A stretch of 64,000 bases of DNA from Dipylidium caninum. Lineage: Eukaryota > Platyhelminthes > Cestoda > Cyclophyllidea > Dipylidiidae. Positions 1-12,571 of this stretch are shown here, one piece after another. The notes below the pieces were generated by a model. The model was not told the DNA's origin, did no database searches, and saw only the letters and a list, made by a program, of their open reading frames with translations. The translations under genes were made by a program, and so were the position numbers. Position 1 is the first letter of the stretch. Every line of letters starts with the position of its first letter. The stretch covers positions 1 through 64,000 of the forward strand of contig QEYB01000654.1 in the NCBI GenBank assembly GCA_017562135.1, given 5' to 3'.

Positions 1-2403
1 AAAGAGAGAGATGGTGGAACCCGTTGCGGAGACGACCGGCTGCGAATGCCGCGTGGTGCTTCGTATCGGCCGCTTGCCATCGTCTCTCTTTATCCTGCTC
101 ATCGAGCGTCTGAGTGCGAAGAGGCCTCAGGTCCCAGCAACATCGGAAATAATTATTGGGATGCCCAAACTGTCCCTCCTTCTCCAACCAATGGCCGCGG
201 GCCGGTCCAAGTCGTGGAGTGGCCGGCCGTACCTCCTCTTCCTCTCCACAAGGTGCCCGACGCACCGCGCAGACGGCCCCGAAGGGCCTTCCAACAGCGC
301 TCGTAGGCGGCAGGGCGTTTAGATTTCGCTCTCCATCGCCCCTCGCCCTCCGTGGCCCAATGAGCGAATGGCGAATGGACAGAAGGTCGTGTCCGGTGAT
401 TCGATTGTAGGACGACTCATTCTCGTCGTGACTGTGCGTTGGACCGTTGTCCCTTTGGATTGCCCGAGGGTGGCAGGCCTGAGGCCACCCTCTGCGCGCG
501 GTAGGCGTGACCCGCTTTGTTCCCAACCTCGCCCGTGGGACGGGAGACCCGCAATAGCATAAATGTCCACTTCCTGGATTGAACGCCAGTAGGAACAAGC
601 CGTCCAGCCGACTACTCGACCGAGCCCTGCGGTCGCCCTCCCGACGTGGCTGGCATGCCGGAGTGCCCGCTCGACGTTCCCGCCTGCTCCTCCGCCTCCT
701 TCCTCTCTCCTAAATTCCGCTCGCCACAGCTTCGTCGTTCCGTGGAGCGCCCTTTCCAACCCTGAAGGTTGCTTCCCTCTCACCCCCAAACCGCCGCCCC
801 GTGGGGAAGTAGGACCTCGTTCCGCTAAAAGTAGTTCCCATTCACAATGGCACTTGCCAAAAATAAAATTCAGTTGAAGAAAAAATTTTAATCACACTTT
901 GCTCCAACACCCTTTTTAACGGCATCATCATCCAACAATTGCTTTTATGGCGCGAAAACTAGTGGTTGGGGAGTCGGCGGGAAACGCGGGCGGAGCGGGG
1001 GCTGGGGGCCCCGGCGGCGGGGCGGCGGTGGGGTGGCGGCGGTGAGAAATTGTTCATCGGTCGGTGGTTTTAACTCGATGCGCGGGTGTTGGATGTTTTT
1101 TTGACATAAAGGTCCCGCCATTTGAATGGCCGCCTCGCACAGCCCTCGCCCGGTAAATGGGGCAACTCCCAGTGGGGGGCCGAAGTTTTTGGTGGACCAA
1201 AGTCAATTACGCACGCAAGTCCGAGAGACTTTTATTGAGTTGGACAACGTTTTTGCTACTTTTTCAGACTGCTTTACGGCTTACAAAACCATTTCCGATG
1301 GGTGGGAGCCCGCACCCACCCAACTTGCCGCACCCCCACCCACCCCCGGCGTCCACGCTGCTGGTTTCCACTCCTCACAGCCCCGCCCGCCCGTGCGGGA
1401 GCATCGGACACATGGGGCCGCGCGCATTTGGCGGTGGGCGCTTGCGGAGCTTTGCTGCGACTGCCCCAGCCGGCCGGTGCGGCGGCGGCGGTGGCGTCGG
1501 GCAGCAGCAGCCAACGCGGCAATCGCGGTAGTGAGTGCGATAAAAATCTCCCTCCTTCCCACATTATTACAGGTTAAATAATTCAGTAAAATTTTATATT
1601 TTTTGCGGCATAAAAAGAAATAAAAGGTTTCCCCACGTCAGGCAAGTTCTTCCTCTTCAATCCGCCAACCAACACAACACACCACACGAAACCCACTTAA
1701 GATGCAGAAAAAACGTCCCCGTGGGGTGGCGGCCGCTCCGTCGCCGGGTCTCCGCTGTTCGCGATACTAAAATTGGCCGGGGCCGACAGTGGTGCGCACC
1801 GGTGAAAGGCCGAACTTGCCCCTGGCCATGATCGGGGACACGGGGGATTCCTCGGGTTCGGGTCGGATGAGTCGCCGACTCCTGAGCGGGGAGGCGTGGA
1901 GGCCCCTAGCGGGAAGCGTCCAGGCCAGTAAGCGGAAGGGGGAAGAGGAAAAAAGTTGGAAATGCGGCGGGTTCGCGGAGAAGGAACAAACTCGGAGATG
2001 TTACAGAGCGACTTGAACAAGGAGGCTTGGAAGCCAAAAGCAACCCGACGGCAAGCAACTATTCGTCTGGAGCTGAGGACGCGGCATTGCCCTGCCAACA
2101 GCCGCCGAGGCGCGGCTCGGTGAGATGGCGACGACGGGCGCGTACTCTACCGTCCGGTGGCTGTCGAGCTCTCGGGGTCTCAGGAGAAGCGTCGGAGATC
2201 GTCTGTCGTTCCATTTCAACGCCTTCGCCACCATTAACACTGGGGGGGACGGGGCAGGCGGTAGGACGGTCCCAAGCTGCGTCCCACTTCGAAATGCGAC
2301 CGAGGGCAGAAGGCCGAAGTGTTTCCGCATTCCATCGTCATTAATTTCCTGCTCGCGTAAGTACCAGCTTGCCGCAATCGTGAGTGAGCCATAGACCCGG
2401 CAG

Positions 2404-2422
2404 AGAGAGAGAGAGAGAGAGG
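2404..2422. repeat. (GA)n microsatellite
   Basis: Uninterrupted GA dinucleotide run, followed by a purine-rich GGAG/GGTGA stretch to about 2,545. Confidence 0.85.
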
Positions 2423-2895
2423 AGGAGAGGTTGAGGGTGAGGTGGAGCTGAGGTGGACGGTGAGGTGAAGGCGAAAGGCGAGGGGGGAGACGGTGGAAGG
2501 ACGAGGAGGAAGAGGGACGAGGCGAGGGAGCAGGAGGGCGGAGAGTGACAAAGTGGTGGGGGCGAGCGCAACCGATGGCAGAGTGAGGCGGAAATTGCGC
2601 TGCTGGTAGTGTCTGTGCCCACGTAGCGGGAGTTAATGGACAGGGTCACTTCGCGCGAGGAAGTCCCGATGGCCCACGGCGGTGCGGGGCAGTTGGGATC
2701 CGCTTCAACCGCAACGCCGCCACGCTCCTCAGTCGATTCGCGGCCAGGCAGCTCAGCACTCCACCTCGACGCTCGACCCCACCTCTGTTCGTCCTCTGCC
2801 TGCCATGAGAGGGGAAGAGGAGTACAGAGAGAATTCTGCCTAACTCGTGGTGGTGAAGGCAAAAATACGCCTTCGGGTACCCACGCGGACCGTGG

Positions 2896-3012
2896 TTTCA
2901 ACACGCATAAGCCCATTTGCCGGACCGAGCGGAATTTCGCACTTAGGCGGCCAGCCTTTCATCCTCCCCGACTAATAGCAACGTCCGCCTCGCCTCAGTC
3001 GTCACGAGAAGG
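2896..3012 (+). repeat. diverged direct repeat, copy 1
   Basis: Contains a recognisable string (CGGACCGAGCG, then TAGGCGGCCA, then a CGTCCG...CTC...GTCACGAGA block). The same blocks return in the same order at 3,146-3,340. The two copies differ by scattered substitutions, so this is an old local duplication or two members of a repeat family. Confidence 0.75.
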
Positions 3013-3145
3013 CAGCGTTCGACCTTGTGGCGTTGTTGCCGAAGTCGGTCCTCGCCTCGCCTCTTCGGAGGGGCCGGCGATGGCAGCAAAGCCGTGCCAC
3101 TCGCCCAACTCCGCCTTGTTGACCGAAAAACACCATCTCATTAAT

Positions 3146-3340
3146 TTGAACACACATAAACCCACTATCCGGACCGAGCGCAATTGCCCACGTAGGCGGC
3201 CAACCTCTCCTCCTCCTCCTCCCTCCTCCTCCTCCTCCTCCCTCCTCGTCTCCTCTTTCTCTTCCTCTTCCTTCTCCTACTCCTCCTCCTCCTCCCCGAG
3301 TACTAGCGACGTCCGTCTCGCTTCGCTCGTCACGAGAGCG
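3146..3340 (+). repeat. diverged direct repeat, copy 2, expanded by a CCT tract
   Basis: Second copy of the unit at 2,896-3,012, starting 250 bp later. It is longer because a pyrimidine CCT/TCC tract (about 3,207-3,293) has grown where copy 1 has only a short TCATCCTCCCC stretch. The shared end block with GTCACGAGA follows. Confidence 0.75.
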
Positions 3341-6300
3341 GCTGGCCGAGCGGTCGTCCAACGCTCCGACTGCATCGAGTGGGTCGCAGAGGGAAGACGG
3401 CGCGAGGATAAAAGCGCACAACATTGGGTAGGGGCGGAAATAACCCGCCTCGTTGGCCTTTGAGTACCCGAGCTGTTGAGGGGCTAGTTGGCAGGAGCGG
3501 CGCAGACGCAGTGGACGAGGTTGAGTGTGCGGCGGCGAGGAGGGCTGTTGTCAGGGGAGGACATCCGTCCGGTGGAGGCACGGGCGGACGTGGGTGGGCG
3601 CGGGCAGCTTTTCTTCCCACCCAACAGGTGCAGAATCACCCACTGCCCGGCTAAGCCCGGCGATTGGGAAGGGCATCGGCCTACCTGGGAGGAGGCGCAG
3701 TCCTGTGTGAGAGGAGTGGTGGACGAATGCTGCCTCGGTGGTGGCGGTGGAGGCGAAAAGTCCCCTTCGGTTGCCCTCACCGCTGGCGGTGACGTGGCAT
3801 GGCCAGGCGCAGCTCGGTGGCAGGTCAGTACTCCGCAACGGAGTGTGGCGGGTGTTTGGTGGTTGCTGTCTAGCCGCCTATCGTCCACAGTCGTGGATGG
3901 TGAAGGCGACCGGAGGCCTCGGAGGCCACGGAGGCAAAGGACGACACTGAAGAGGCGGCGGGGGAAGATAAGGCGAGGTGAGGCGAGAGACGCGGGTTGG
4001 AAGTGGGGAGGAGGAGGAGGAGGGAATGAGGTTGGGCACGGGACCACATGCGAGTGAGGGCTGGGGAGGACCGGTGAGTCGAGTCTAGGCACGTGGAGGC
4101 GACACGAGAAGGCGCCACACACATTAATTTTCTCCGCCCGAATTAATAAAAGAGGAGAAAGGAGACAGCAGAGAACACGGCTGTGGTGAGGGCCGTGGTG
4201 GTAGTGTTGGTGTCGGAGGTCTTGGGGAAGAGGGAACGTGGAGAGTAGCAGACGTCCTCTTTTCGTCTACATTCTTCTTCACCTTTCACTCCGATCCACT
4301 CGTCCACGTGCTCCACGCACTCCTTTCCTACCGTATGCCTCAACCGCCTCCACCGCCTTTCTCCTCCACCCTCGTACACCCCCTACAGGGTGGGCGAATG
4401 GCGCCTCGAGCAGAGGGTGGAGGGAGGTGGCGGCTACGTGGACGGGTGTGGTCGACGATTTTTGCGGTGTTTCGACTCCCCTCCCTCCCACCGCGTGACA
4501 CGTTTTCGTGGCCTCTGTGAGAGGCACTTTCTCTCGCCCCCACCCACATGCCAGCTTCGCCGGAGTCGCCACCGCATTCTGTCACCCACACTGGCTTCAA
4601 TCGTTAGTGCTTCTAGCGTGTGGAGAGCGCTGTTGGGAGAGGCATCTCGCATCTCAGGGACCGCGCTGATTGGTTGAAGTCAAGGTCACGTGTAGGGTGT
4701 ATGTTGACAAATTTTGCCTCGCTTTCGCGGTAGCGTGGAGAATCCAGACGCTCTTCGCCCCTTGCCCCACGCCTCCCTATTCTTCACCTCGTCGCCTGCC
4801 ACCTCTCCCCTGTGCGTAGTCTACGTCCACGTGGAAGTCCAGTCAAGAATCCTCCTACTTCGGGTTTTCCCTTCTTTTCCCTTGCCCCAAGAGGTTTGTT
4901 TTCCTTAGTGGGGGGGGGGGGGTTGAGTGGACGAATGAGAGACTCTACACAGGTCTTTCCGCCTCTTCCTCCTTTGCCTCCACCCTCTCCACCAAGGTAG
5001 CCTTGATTTGAGCTTCTGTCAAAGCATGAATCTCAGTAGGAGGAGGCGAGTACAACCGCAGGTTTCCTGTGATGTGACTGAGAAAACTTCGGGTTCGGAG
5101 ATCTCACAATTGCACCAGCGCTGAACCCGCACCAACCTGCTTTTCTACTGCGCCTTCATCGCAGGCGCCACCTCGTCTGCCCAAACGGGCTGCCCACGAA
5201 GCGCGGTGGAGGAGAGCGTTCGCCGCTGCCTGCCACAGACTGACGCCAGTCGCTGCCGGCGGCATTGAAGTCGGCGTCGATGCAGACGGTGGGTGGAAGG
5301 CGGGGTGCACAACGCCTCTCTCTCGTCTGCACTCGAGCCGGCGGCGGCGGTGGCTGCTTTCCTCCCACCTCCGCTCAATGTGAACCATTCGCTTCTCTCG
5401 CTCTCTCATGCTCTTTTTCTCCCTCGCGGTGTTCCTGTTTTGCGGGGCAGGCGGAGGCGGGTTTGAATGCGTTTGAGTGCACTTTCTCAACCGCCCTTCA
5501 ACCCGAAATGCGCATCTCCACTTCGTAGTGAGTGCGAACTTCTCGTTCTGGTGAAGTGGAAGTGCGACGAATTTCCTGCGTCATTAGTGCATCGGATGGA
5601 GTTGTTTCGGCTAAAGTGCACCTATGCCTCATCTGGGAGGCGTTTCCCCGTCCCCAGCCCTCCGCCCCCCCCCCCTCCATCCGAGCCTTCGACGAGGTCT
5701 GTTTGGTCGAAAGTGCTCGGGGACGGTCACGCCAAGCATAATGTGAGCGAATTCAGATACGACGACTTAAACCCCACCTCTCGCCCCTCGACTCTAGTTT
5801 GCGTACAGCGTGCGGGCGGATGGCGGCTCGGAGGTGGAGGCGAAGAGAACAACCAACACCTTCCCCGCCCCTAGCATCCTCTCCGTTCCCTAAGTGCTTC
5901 CAAAGCGTCGGAGATGTGGCGAGAGAAAGTGGAGCAACTTGTGCGTGTGCGAGAGTTCGGTGGGAGGATGTGATGAGAGCGTATGAGGCTGGAGGCGTCT
6001 TCGCCGTTCAACTTCCCCGTGTGGTGGAAGGGGTGGGGAATGCGGCTGAAGGGCGTTAAATGCCCTGGCGGGAGAAACACCCTCCATCAGTGGAGGAGAA
6101 CTTTCGTGTGAGGATGTGGCAGTTGTGGCAGTCGACACGGAGGGCGGGAGGAGGCGATGGCGGTGCCTGCTGTCCCGGTGTCGGAGGGACCGTGCCGCCT
6201 GCAGCCTGCCTACCCGTCTGTCCACCCGCCTGCCTTCATGTATTAATGATACCTCGCCGCCCCTTCGGCGGAGCACGCGGATCGCGGATGCATCGCTTCC

Positions 6301-7205
6301 TGCCCTTGGACTCACCCCGACACTTGCTTGTGTTGGCGCTTCTGCCAATTTCACTCGCCTGCTCTTTCCTTTCCTCCACTTCTCTTCTCTTCCCTTCTCT
6401 TCTCATCTCTTCTCCGCAGGGAAAGGCGGTCGTGTCATCGTCTCCTTTCGCATTGCTTGGGTGGCGTCTTGTGGGACTTGGGAGAATTGGAGAGTCCGGG
6501 TGGCAGTGAATACTCCATTTCAACCGCCACCGCCGCCACTGCCGGCCTCCTACCACCGGAGTCGCGAGTCTGCATTTGTCGAAGGCAGTCGTAAAGCGGA
6601 GACGTGGACTCGGTGGCAAGCAGCGGTGGGCGCCGCGTCCCACCTGGGGCGAGTCGGAGTAATGAATAGGCAGACGGGTGGGGAGGAGGCATGGCGAGCG
6701 AACGTACCTGTTAGTCTTCCGTTGACTTGCCTCCGCCAGCCTCCACCCTCAGTCTCATCCTCATCATCACCGCCGCCGCCGCCGCCATCGTCACAGCCAT
6801 CGTCACCGCCCGCTCGTCAAGGCGGCGGCGGCGGCGGTCAAGGAGGTCGAGGAGATGAGTATGTTTGCCTCGGCCTTCCTCGTGTCACTTTCGCCCACTG
6901 AGGTGGTCTCCACCGTCAGCAAGAGGCACCGCGGACGGCCGGGGGGGCGGGAGCGGAAGCCCTGACGTGGCGAGGTGTGGAGCCGACGCGAAGTGACATG
7001 TCGCGGACCACGGGGGAATCGCGCAAAAAGCAGAAAATGGGCTGGCGAAGGAGATGTTGAGTGTGGTGGGGCCCAGCAAGGCCCCGCAACGAATTGCTCT
7101 GCGCACCGGAGAAGGATAATTAGATGTCTGAGAAAATTATATTTACCAAATGAAAAATAGTTCATTTGAATCATCGACCTAATCTCTAATTTTCGGGGAA
7201 TCTGT

Positions 7206-7245
7206 CCTCGCCTCGCCTCGCCTCGACTCGACTCGACTCGCCTCT
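7206..7245 (+). repeat. CTCGC/CTCGA pentanucleotide array
   Basis: Tandem pentamers, CTCGC turning into CTCGA and back. The same unit or its complement recurs at 7,995-8,020 and 9,377-9,406. Confidence 0.85.
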
Positions 7246-7994
7246 CCTGGCTGCCTCCACTTTTCCCCCCTCCTCCCCTCGCCTCCGTCGTTTGAGTTGA
7301 TTGACTTTGTGGACGCTTTGGAGCGCTGTGCTGCGGCACCTCGCACGACCACCGTTCCAATGAGGAGGAAAAGGACGAAGGTGGATGGAGGATGAAGGAT
7401 GAGGCAGCCGACACGAACGCGGACGAGGCAGGGAAAGTTGACCACCGCCTTCCTCCTCCTCCTCCTCCTCCTCTTCCAACGCGTCGAGACGAGACGGATG
7501 CTCGAGGCATCGCAGATGCTCGTCCGTCGTGGAAGGTGGCAGTGGGGCACTGCGGAGCAGGTCGAGTGTTCGCTTCGCCGGCCAGAAAGCAAGTGCCGCC
7601 GTGGCACTCTGTCGCCATTTGCACTCTCGCCGGAAACTGTCTTTCTTCTGCGTCGCGACTCTCCAGCCTCAGCCAGTCAGCCAGTGCTCACCGAGCCTGC
7701 ACACAAGGCGGTGTGTGCAGCGAGCGAGGTGCTCCGCCCACTGCCTCTCGTCCACGTCGTCGACCCGTCTGCGGTGGCACGTCGCCCACTCGTCGGTGCA
7801 CCGTGGCCTTCACTGAGAGCCGGGGACGTGTTCGTCTGCCTCCTTCTACTCCTCCGCCTCGGCCTCGGCCTCCGCCTCCGCCTCCGTTGACACGAGACAG
7901 ACTTCTGACGAAAGGGGTAAAGTGGCGAGGAGGCAACGCATTTCATACCTCCCTCTGGTCATCGGCGACTCGTGACTTTGTGGCGTTGAAATGA

Positions 7995-8020
7995 GAGACG
8001 AGACGAGACGAGACGAGACG
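7995..8020 (+). repeat. GAGAC pentanucleotide array
   Basis: About five tandem GAGAC units, followed at 8,054-8,086 by GGCTGGT heptamers and at 8,143-8,180 by a CTCC tetranucleotide array. Confidence 0.85.
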
Positions 8021-8142
8021 AAACTGGGGCGATCTGGAGGTGGGGAGTTGGGGGTGGCTGGTGGCTGGTGGCTGGTGACTGGTGGAAGAGTGAGTACGTG
8101 GGCTCTGCAGTCGGAGTCGAATCGACAGACGTTCTCATCCAT

Positions 8143-8180
8143 TTCCTCCCTCCTTCCCTCCCTCCCTCCCTCCCTCCCTC
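8143..8180 (+). repeat. (CTCC)n tetranucleotide array
   Basis: CCTC/CTCC tetramers in tandem with one or two interruptions at the left end. Confidence 0.85.
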
Positions 8181-8765
8181 TTTTCAGCTCTCTCTTATCT
8201 GCTCTTGGCGCATATTGTCCTCTCCAGCGCCGCAGCCGACCAGTCTCTCGCTTCTCCTCGCCTTCCCTGCCCTCCCGACGTCTCCTGGTGGCGTTTACTT
8301 CGCCTTGTTTACTTCGCCTTCTCGCCACTTTGCCGCGAGTCCTCCGCACGGCAGCAGCACAGAGTGGTTGCAATACGCAAATAAAAGCAAAAGAGGTGGG
8401 TGTGGAGAGCGCTGGCGTGTGGGGTGAGATGAGGACGAGTGGAGCAGCCCCGTCCGTCCTCCTCCCGTCCTCCTCCCGTCCTCCTCCTCCCGTCCTCCTC
8501 GCGTTAGCCTCCACGTGTGACGGAGCCACGGAAGTGGGGAGGCGCGTTGGCTGTGGGCACCGCCTTGTTGGCGAAGACGGCGTGGTGAGCGCGCGCGAAG
8601 GAGTGCGGCTGTCCAGGAGGAGGAAAAGGAAGGCGGGTTGGAGAGGAGGAGGAGAGGAGGAGGAGGGGGGGAGGAGGGGGAGGGGGAAGTGGGCAAGGAG
8701 GAGGAGAGGGGAGGACAAGGATATTTCAAGGTCATTTGATTGTTGTCTTCCGGTCTGAGGAGAAG

Positions 8766-8852
8766 TAAGAGGACGAGGACGAGGACGAGGACAAGGACAA
8801 GGACCAGGTGGTGGCGGAGGAGGAGGAGGAGGAGGAGGAGGAGGAGGAGGCT
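8766..8852 (+). repeat. GAGGAC and GGA purine array
   Basis: GAGGAC hexamers pass into a perfect GGA trinucleotide run (about 8,817-8,852). Apparent poly-Glu, poly-Arg and poly-Leu proteins here are translations of this repeat. Confidence 0.85.
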
Positions 8853-9376
8853 GTTGGAGTCAGGCTCTTGTTGGTGTCCTTGTGTCCGATCACTCGGTTG
8901 CTGCGCTACGAGGTGCGCAACGAGGCGGAGGCGGTGGTCAGACGCAAACCCTCCCAGCCCCCGTTGGGAGAAGGCGGAAGGAGGCGGCGAGTGGCTGTCA
9001 GCGGCTGCCCTTCGCCCCACGTGTCCGCAGCAGACGCGTTGACGCGTTGACGACGGAGGCGTGGGGAGCAGGGTGATGTGGGCACCGGTGGAGGGCGACC
9101 GAGGCAGCGTGGGCCATGGGAGCCGTCTGAAGCGACGTGGAGGCGGTGGTCGAGAAGTGCCGTGTGGTGAGCTGGTTGCTGGCGGACGTTGAGGCATGAG
9201 ACCTGCGAAATGGTAGGGGGAAGTGGACATCGGTCTCGTCTCTCTGCCGGACATGACAGTAACCGCATCAACATTTTTTGACGGAGACCACGCAGTCCAT
9301 TCCTTCACTTCCTCCTCCTCCTTCTCCTCCTCCTCCTCCTTCCAGCGTGGCGATTGCTGTCTGCCTCGTCAATTTC

Positions 9377-9406
9377 CGCCTCGCCTCGCCTCGCCTCGCC
9401 TCGCCC
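9377..9406 (+). repeat. (CGCCT)n pentanucleotide array
   Basis: About six perfect CGCCT units, the same pentamer family as at 7.2 kb. Confidence 0.85.
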
Positions 9407-10673
9407 CTCGTCCCTGGAGCCTCTCGCGTGGACTGGAACGATGGCATGTCAACACCGCGAGGAGGTGCGTTGTGGCAGAGGAGAGTCCCCGACGTGCGGC
9501 CTTGCAGGCGGTTGTAGGTGTTGCTACTCCCTGGGGCCAGGAATGCCTCGCCCCTCGTACGCGGACGTTCCTCTTCGCCGCCCTCCTCCCACAGCTTCCA
9601 TCGATGAAGGAGCAGGAGGCGTCTCGTCACGCTTCCTCGACGCCTCTTTATTTCTACGAGGTGGCGCACCGAGCGAGGTTTGGGCATCCCCATACCGTCC
9701 GCCCTCTTCTGCCTGCCTTTCATCACTGCGTCTCTTCGACAGCATCCTCGATCGCAGCCTTCTCTCCGCCTCCGACGCCACTCTCGTGCCACGGCAACCC
9801 ACTGCCTCGCCACGCTCGTCGTCGAGTTACACTAGTCGCGGCATTCGCTTTAGGCCCGATTCCAAACGGCCAACTCCTCTGCGTCGTGGCTGTCGACGCC
9901 ACGGATGTGTGGACGGCGGCCAGCGAAGATCCAAACTACCCACTTTCTCGAAGTGTCCACCTTTGAAGGGAATTCGACTTCCCGTGTCACCTTCGAAATC
10001 CGCCTCCGCCTTTCGGTTAACTCGACGCCCCGCCGCGTGGGTGACCACAGACGCGCCTCGTGAAGCGAGTGTCCACTCCGCGATTCCCCCACTGCAAAAC
10101 GAGTGGCTCTCGCCTGTCCGACGGCCTGGAACTGCCTCGCAATGGTGGGAGTCGAAATCCGGGCGACGAAAGTGCATCCCCTCGGGTTAGATTATTCCGA
10201 TTGTGCATTCATTGCATTCCCTCTTTTGCATATGGATAATTGGGAATGTAACTTCTCCTTTCGCCCCTTCCCGCCCGCCTCGCCCGCCCCGCCCGGCCCA
10301 ATGCCCCACCTTTTGTGCCGCGCCTCCACGAGGTGCGCTTTTGTGCGGTTCTGTGCCCCTCCACGACCCGCGCGCACACATGTGGACCGCAGATGCTGAC
10401 AGAGTGTATCTAAGTGGGCATCTCGGGCATCTGGTCGACCAGTATGCTTTTGCCCAATTGGCCAAAGGAATCTTTTTCCCCTCCTCTCTGCTTCCTCGGA
10501 ATCGCTCTACAGAATGGTGATATTCCCTGTGGAAGTCCTTTTCTCCCCATCCTCTCGTCGGGAGACCACGCGGGCGACGAGGGAGGACTTCGGAGGTCTT
10601 GCAGGGAGAAGAAGAAGTAGGAAAAGTTAGATGAAAAAGAGCCAGAAGAAGGAGGAGAGGCATTGGAGGTGAA

Positions 10674-10707
10674 TGAAGAAGAAGAAGAAGAAGAAGAAGA
10701 AGAAGAA
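10674..10707 (+). repeat. (GAA)n microsatellite
   Basis: Uninterrupted GAA trinucleotides. The opposite-strand poly-Leu frame (10,187-10,798) comes from this tract. Confidence 0.85.
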
Positions 10708-12571
10708 CAACAAGGGGGAGGAGGAGAAGGAGGGGGGCGGAGTAAAGAGAGGAGGTGAAAGCGAATAACACGCGGGGCATAAAATGGGAGGAGAACACAA
10801 GCGTTAAAATGTGAATTTGCAGGGCCTCGAAGGCAGCGGGTAGACAGTAGATAACACGATTTCGGTGAGAGACGACGACACTGTTGTAGCCACGAGAAAA
10901 TACCCGATCTGGTGCAAAGAGACCAGAGTTATAGACAATCTGTACAAATGTGGGAGCAGAGATGGCGCCGACTTAGCCGAATGGTGGAAAAACACTGACA
11001 AATGGGACAGATGAGTGAGAACGGGACGAGGGAGGGCGATGCGGGCTGTCTTGCCACCTCTGCGCCATGGCAGAGAGGCGACAGGCGCGGCGCGATAAGA
11101 TCAGACAGCGCTAACTGCGATTTATGTGTGCCCCATTCGTCGAAGTGTGAGCCAAGTCGACCACCGCAGCACCACACTTCAAGTCACCCAACTGAAATCC
11201 CTCCGAGTGGTGAAAGCCTCAACTAGTGGGGATTTTGGCCTGAGCCGGACTACCTGTCACGCCTGTTGACAGGTGAACCAATCGCATGAACCTGTCTTCT
11301 GTCATTAATATCAATTCACGAATAAATTATGCACAAGTGAGTGGCAACTTTTGCTGCCACTCTGTGTCTATGACGTCCGCGCTTCATTCTCCTGTCAACA
11401 ATTGTGATGTTGCGTACTCTCCTTTTTCTCCACTAATATAATGCTTGCACTGGGAAAAAAAGGAATCAGAAGACTGTGGAGAAAAAGAGGAAGAAGATGA
11501 AGAAGAGGGAGGCCGAAGTGAAGGGTTTTCAAATCAAAATCTGAACCCCGTTCCCATGGAATGCAGTGAATTAATGTCATTTTTGGCCTGATTGACGAGG
11601 CGACACGATACTCCTCATCCACCGTTAATGCAGTGCTGTCGAAAATAAATCAACCCAGTTCTGATTTGCTAACTGAAACAGTTTGTTTGTGAATGCATGG
11701 TGAGATTTTAATGCGACTGGTTGACTTATTAGAGAAGCAAACTGAAGGGTAAGTGCACATACCATTTCATTCACAAAAGAACTAAAGGTTGGAAATATAA
11801 TTGTAGTGTGAAGTGTTGCTAGTTTTTTGTATTCGTCTGTTTGCAGTGGCTTTGATTTTAACTCCCATTTTAGTTGGCCTAAGCTCTACCAGCTCCCTCA
11901 CACATTTTAGCATGCGGCATCATCCAAATCAAGCGATTTCGACAGAAGAAGGCAGCTCCGGTTGTCTAGCCTTCATATGCAAGTTACTAATAATGTCAAC
12001 TTCATCAGATGAGACACATACAGTGCCAAGAATGCATTTCATTTATCGGCTCGCGGAATTTATTGTTCCTCCTGTGATAAAAATTAGCAAAAAGTAGACA
12101 AATCCCGATTTTACTGTTTTTCATGTGATCTTTAATCCTCATCACAAAATGCCGAAGCTTTAATGATTTGGAAAAAAAATGGACTGAATTAACATGCTTT
12201 TGCGTTTTATGGAATTTATGAAAAAAATCTCGAAATTTGATCCACCTAAGGACGCTCTTTGCGTGTTTTCAGGTACGATCTGAGGTCAATTCGATTAATA
12301 TTTGTCAGGTAATTTGTGCAAGAAGGTGCACTGAACCCGCTAGGAACTTCCATGTACTGCCGTGCGCAACCGAAGTGATTCATGAGTTGCATTGATTACG
12401 AACCCATTAGGCCAATCTGTAAAACTTTTACCTTTGCAAAGGAGTCAATTTTTTTAGCTTTTGCTTTCCATTGAACTCATTGTGGTAATGAACCTGTTAA
12501 TACTCTTAACTAAATAAATTGTAATAATATGCATTTACACTAACAACTTAGCAAAAAGAACATATGTAGTA

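Larger units (their letters stand above)
1..12571. other. gene-poor, GC-rich, simple-repeat region
   Basis: I find no gene here that I can support. Long open frames exist on all strands, but they arise because the DNA is GC-rich and poor in stop codons, and because of tri- and pentanucleotide repeats. Their translations are runs of Pro, Ser, Arg, Leu or Glu with no recognisable domain, and opposing frames are open over the same bases. Base composition changes near 10.9-11.2 kb to ordinary AT-richer DNA that continues into WDR55. Short UTR exons or non-coding RNAs cannot be excluded. Confidence 0.55.

Noticed and set aside
7206..8180. Short regular arrays suggesting CRISPR
   Set aside because: These are tandem micro- and minisatellites without unique spacers, in a eukaryotic genome.
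8295..9308. 337-codon open frame on the minus strand
   Set aside because: It runs through GGA and GAGGAC repeats (poly-Leu, Leu-Val), and has no domain. Frames on the other strand are equally open.
10187..10798. 203-codon minus-strand frame with a poly-Leu signal-like start
   Set aside because: The Leu run is the complement of the (GAA)n microsatellite; the rest has no family features.
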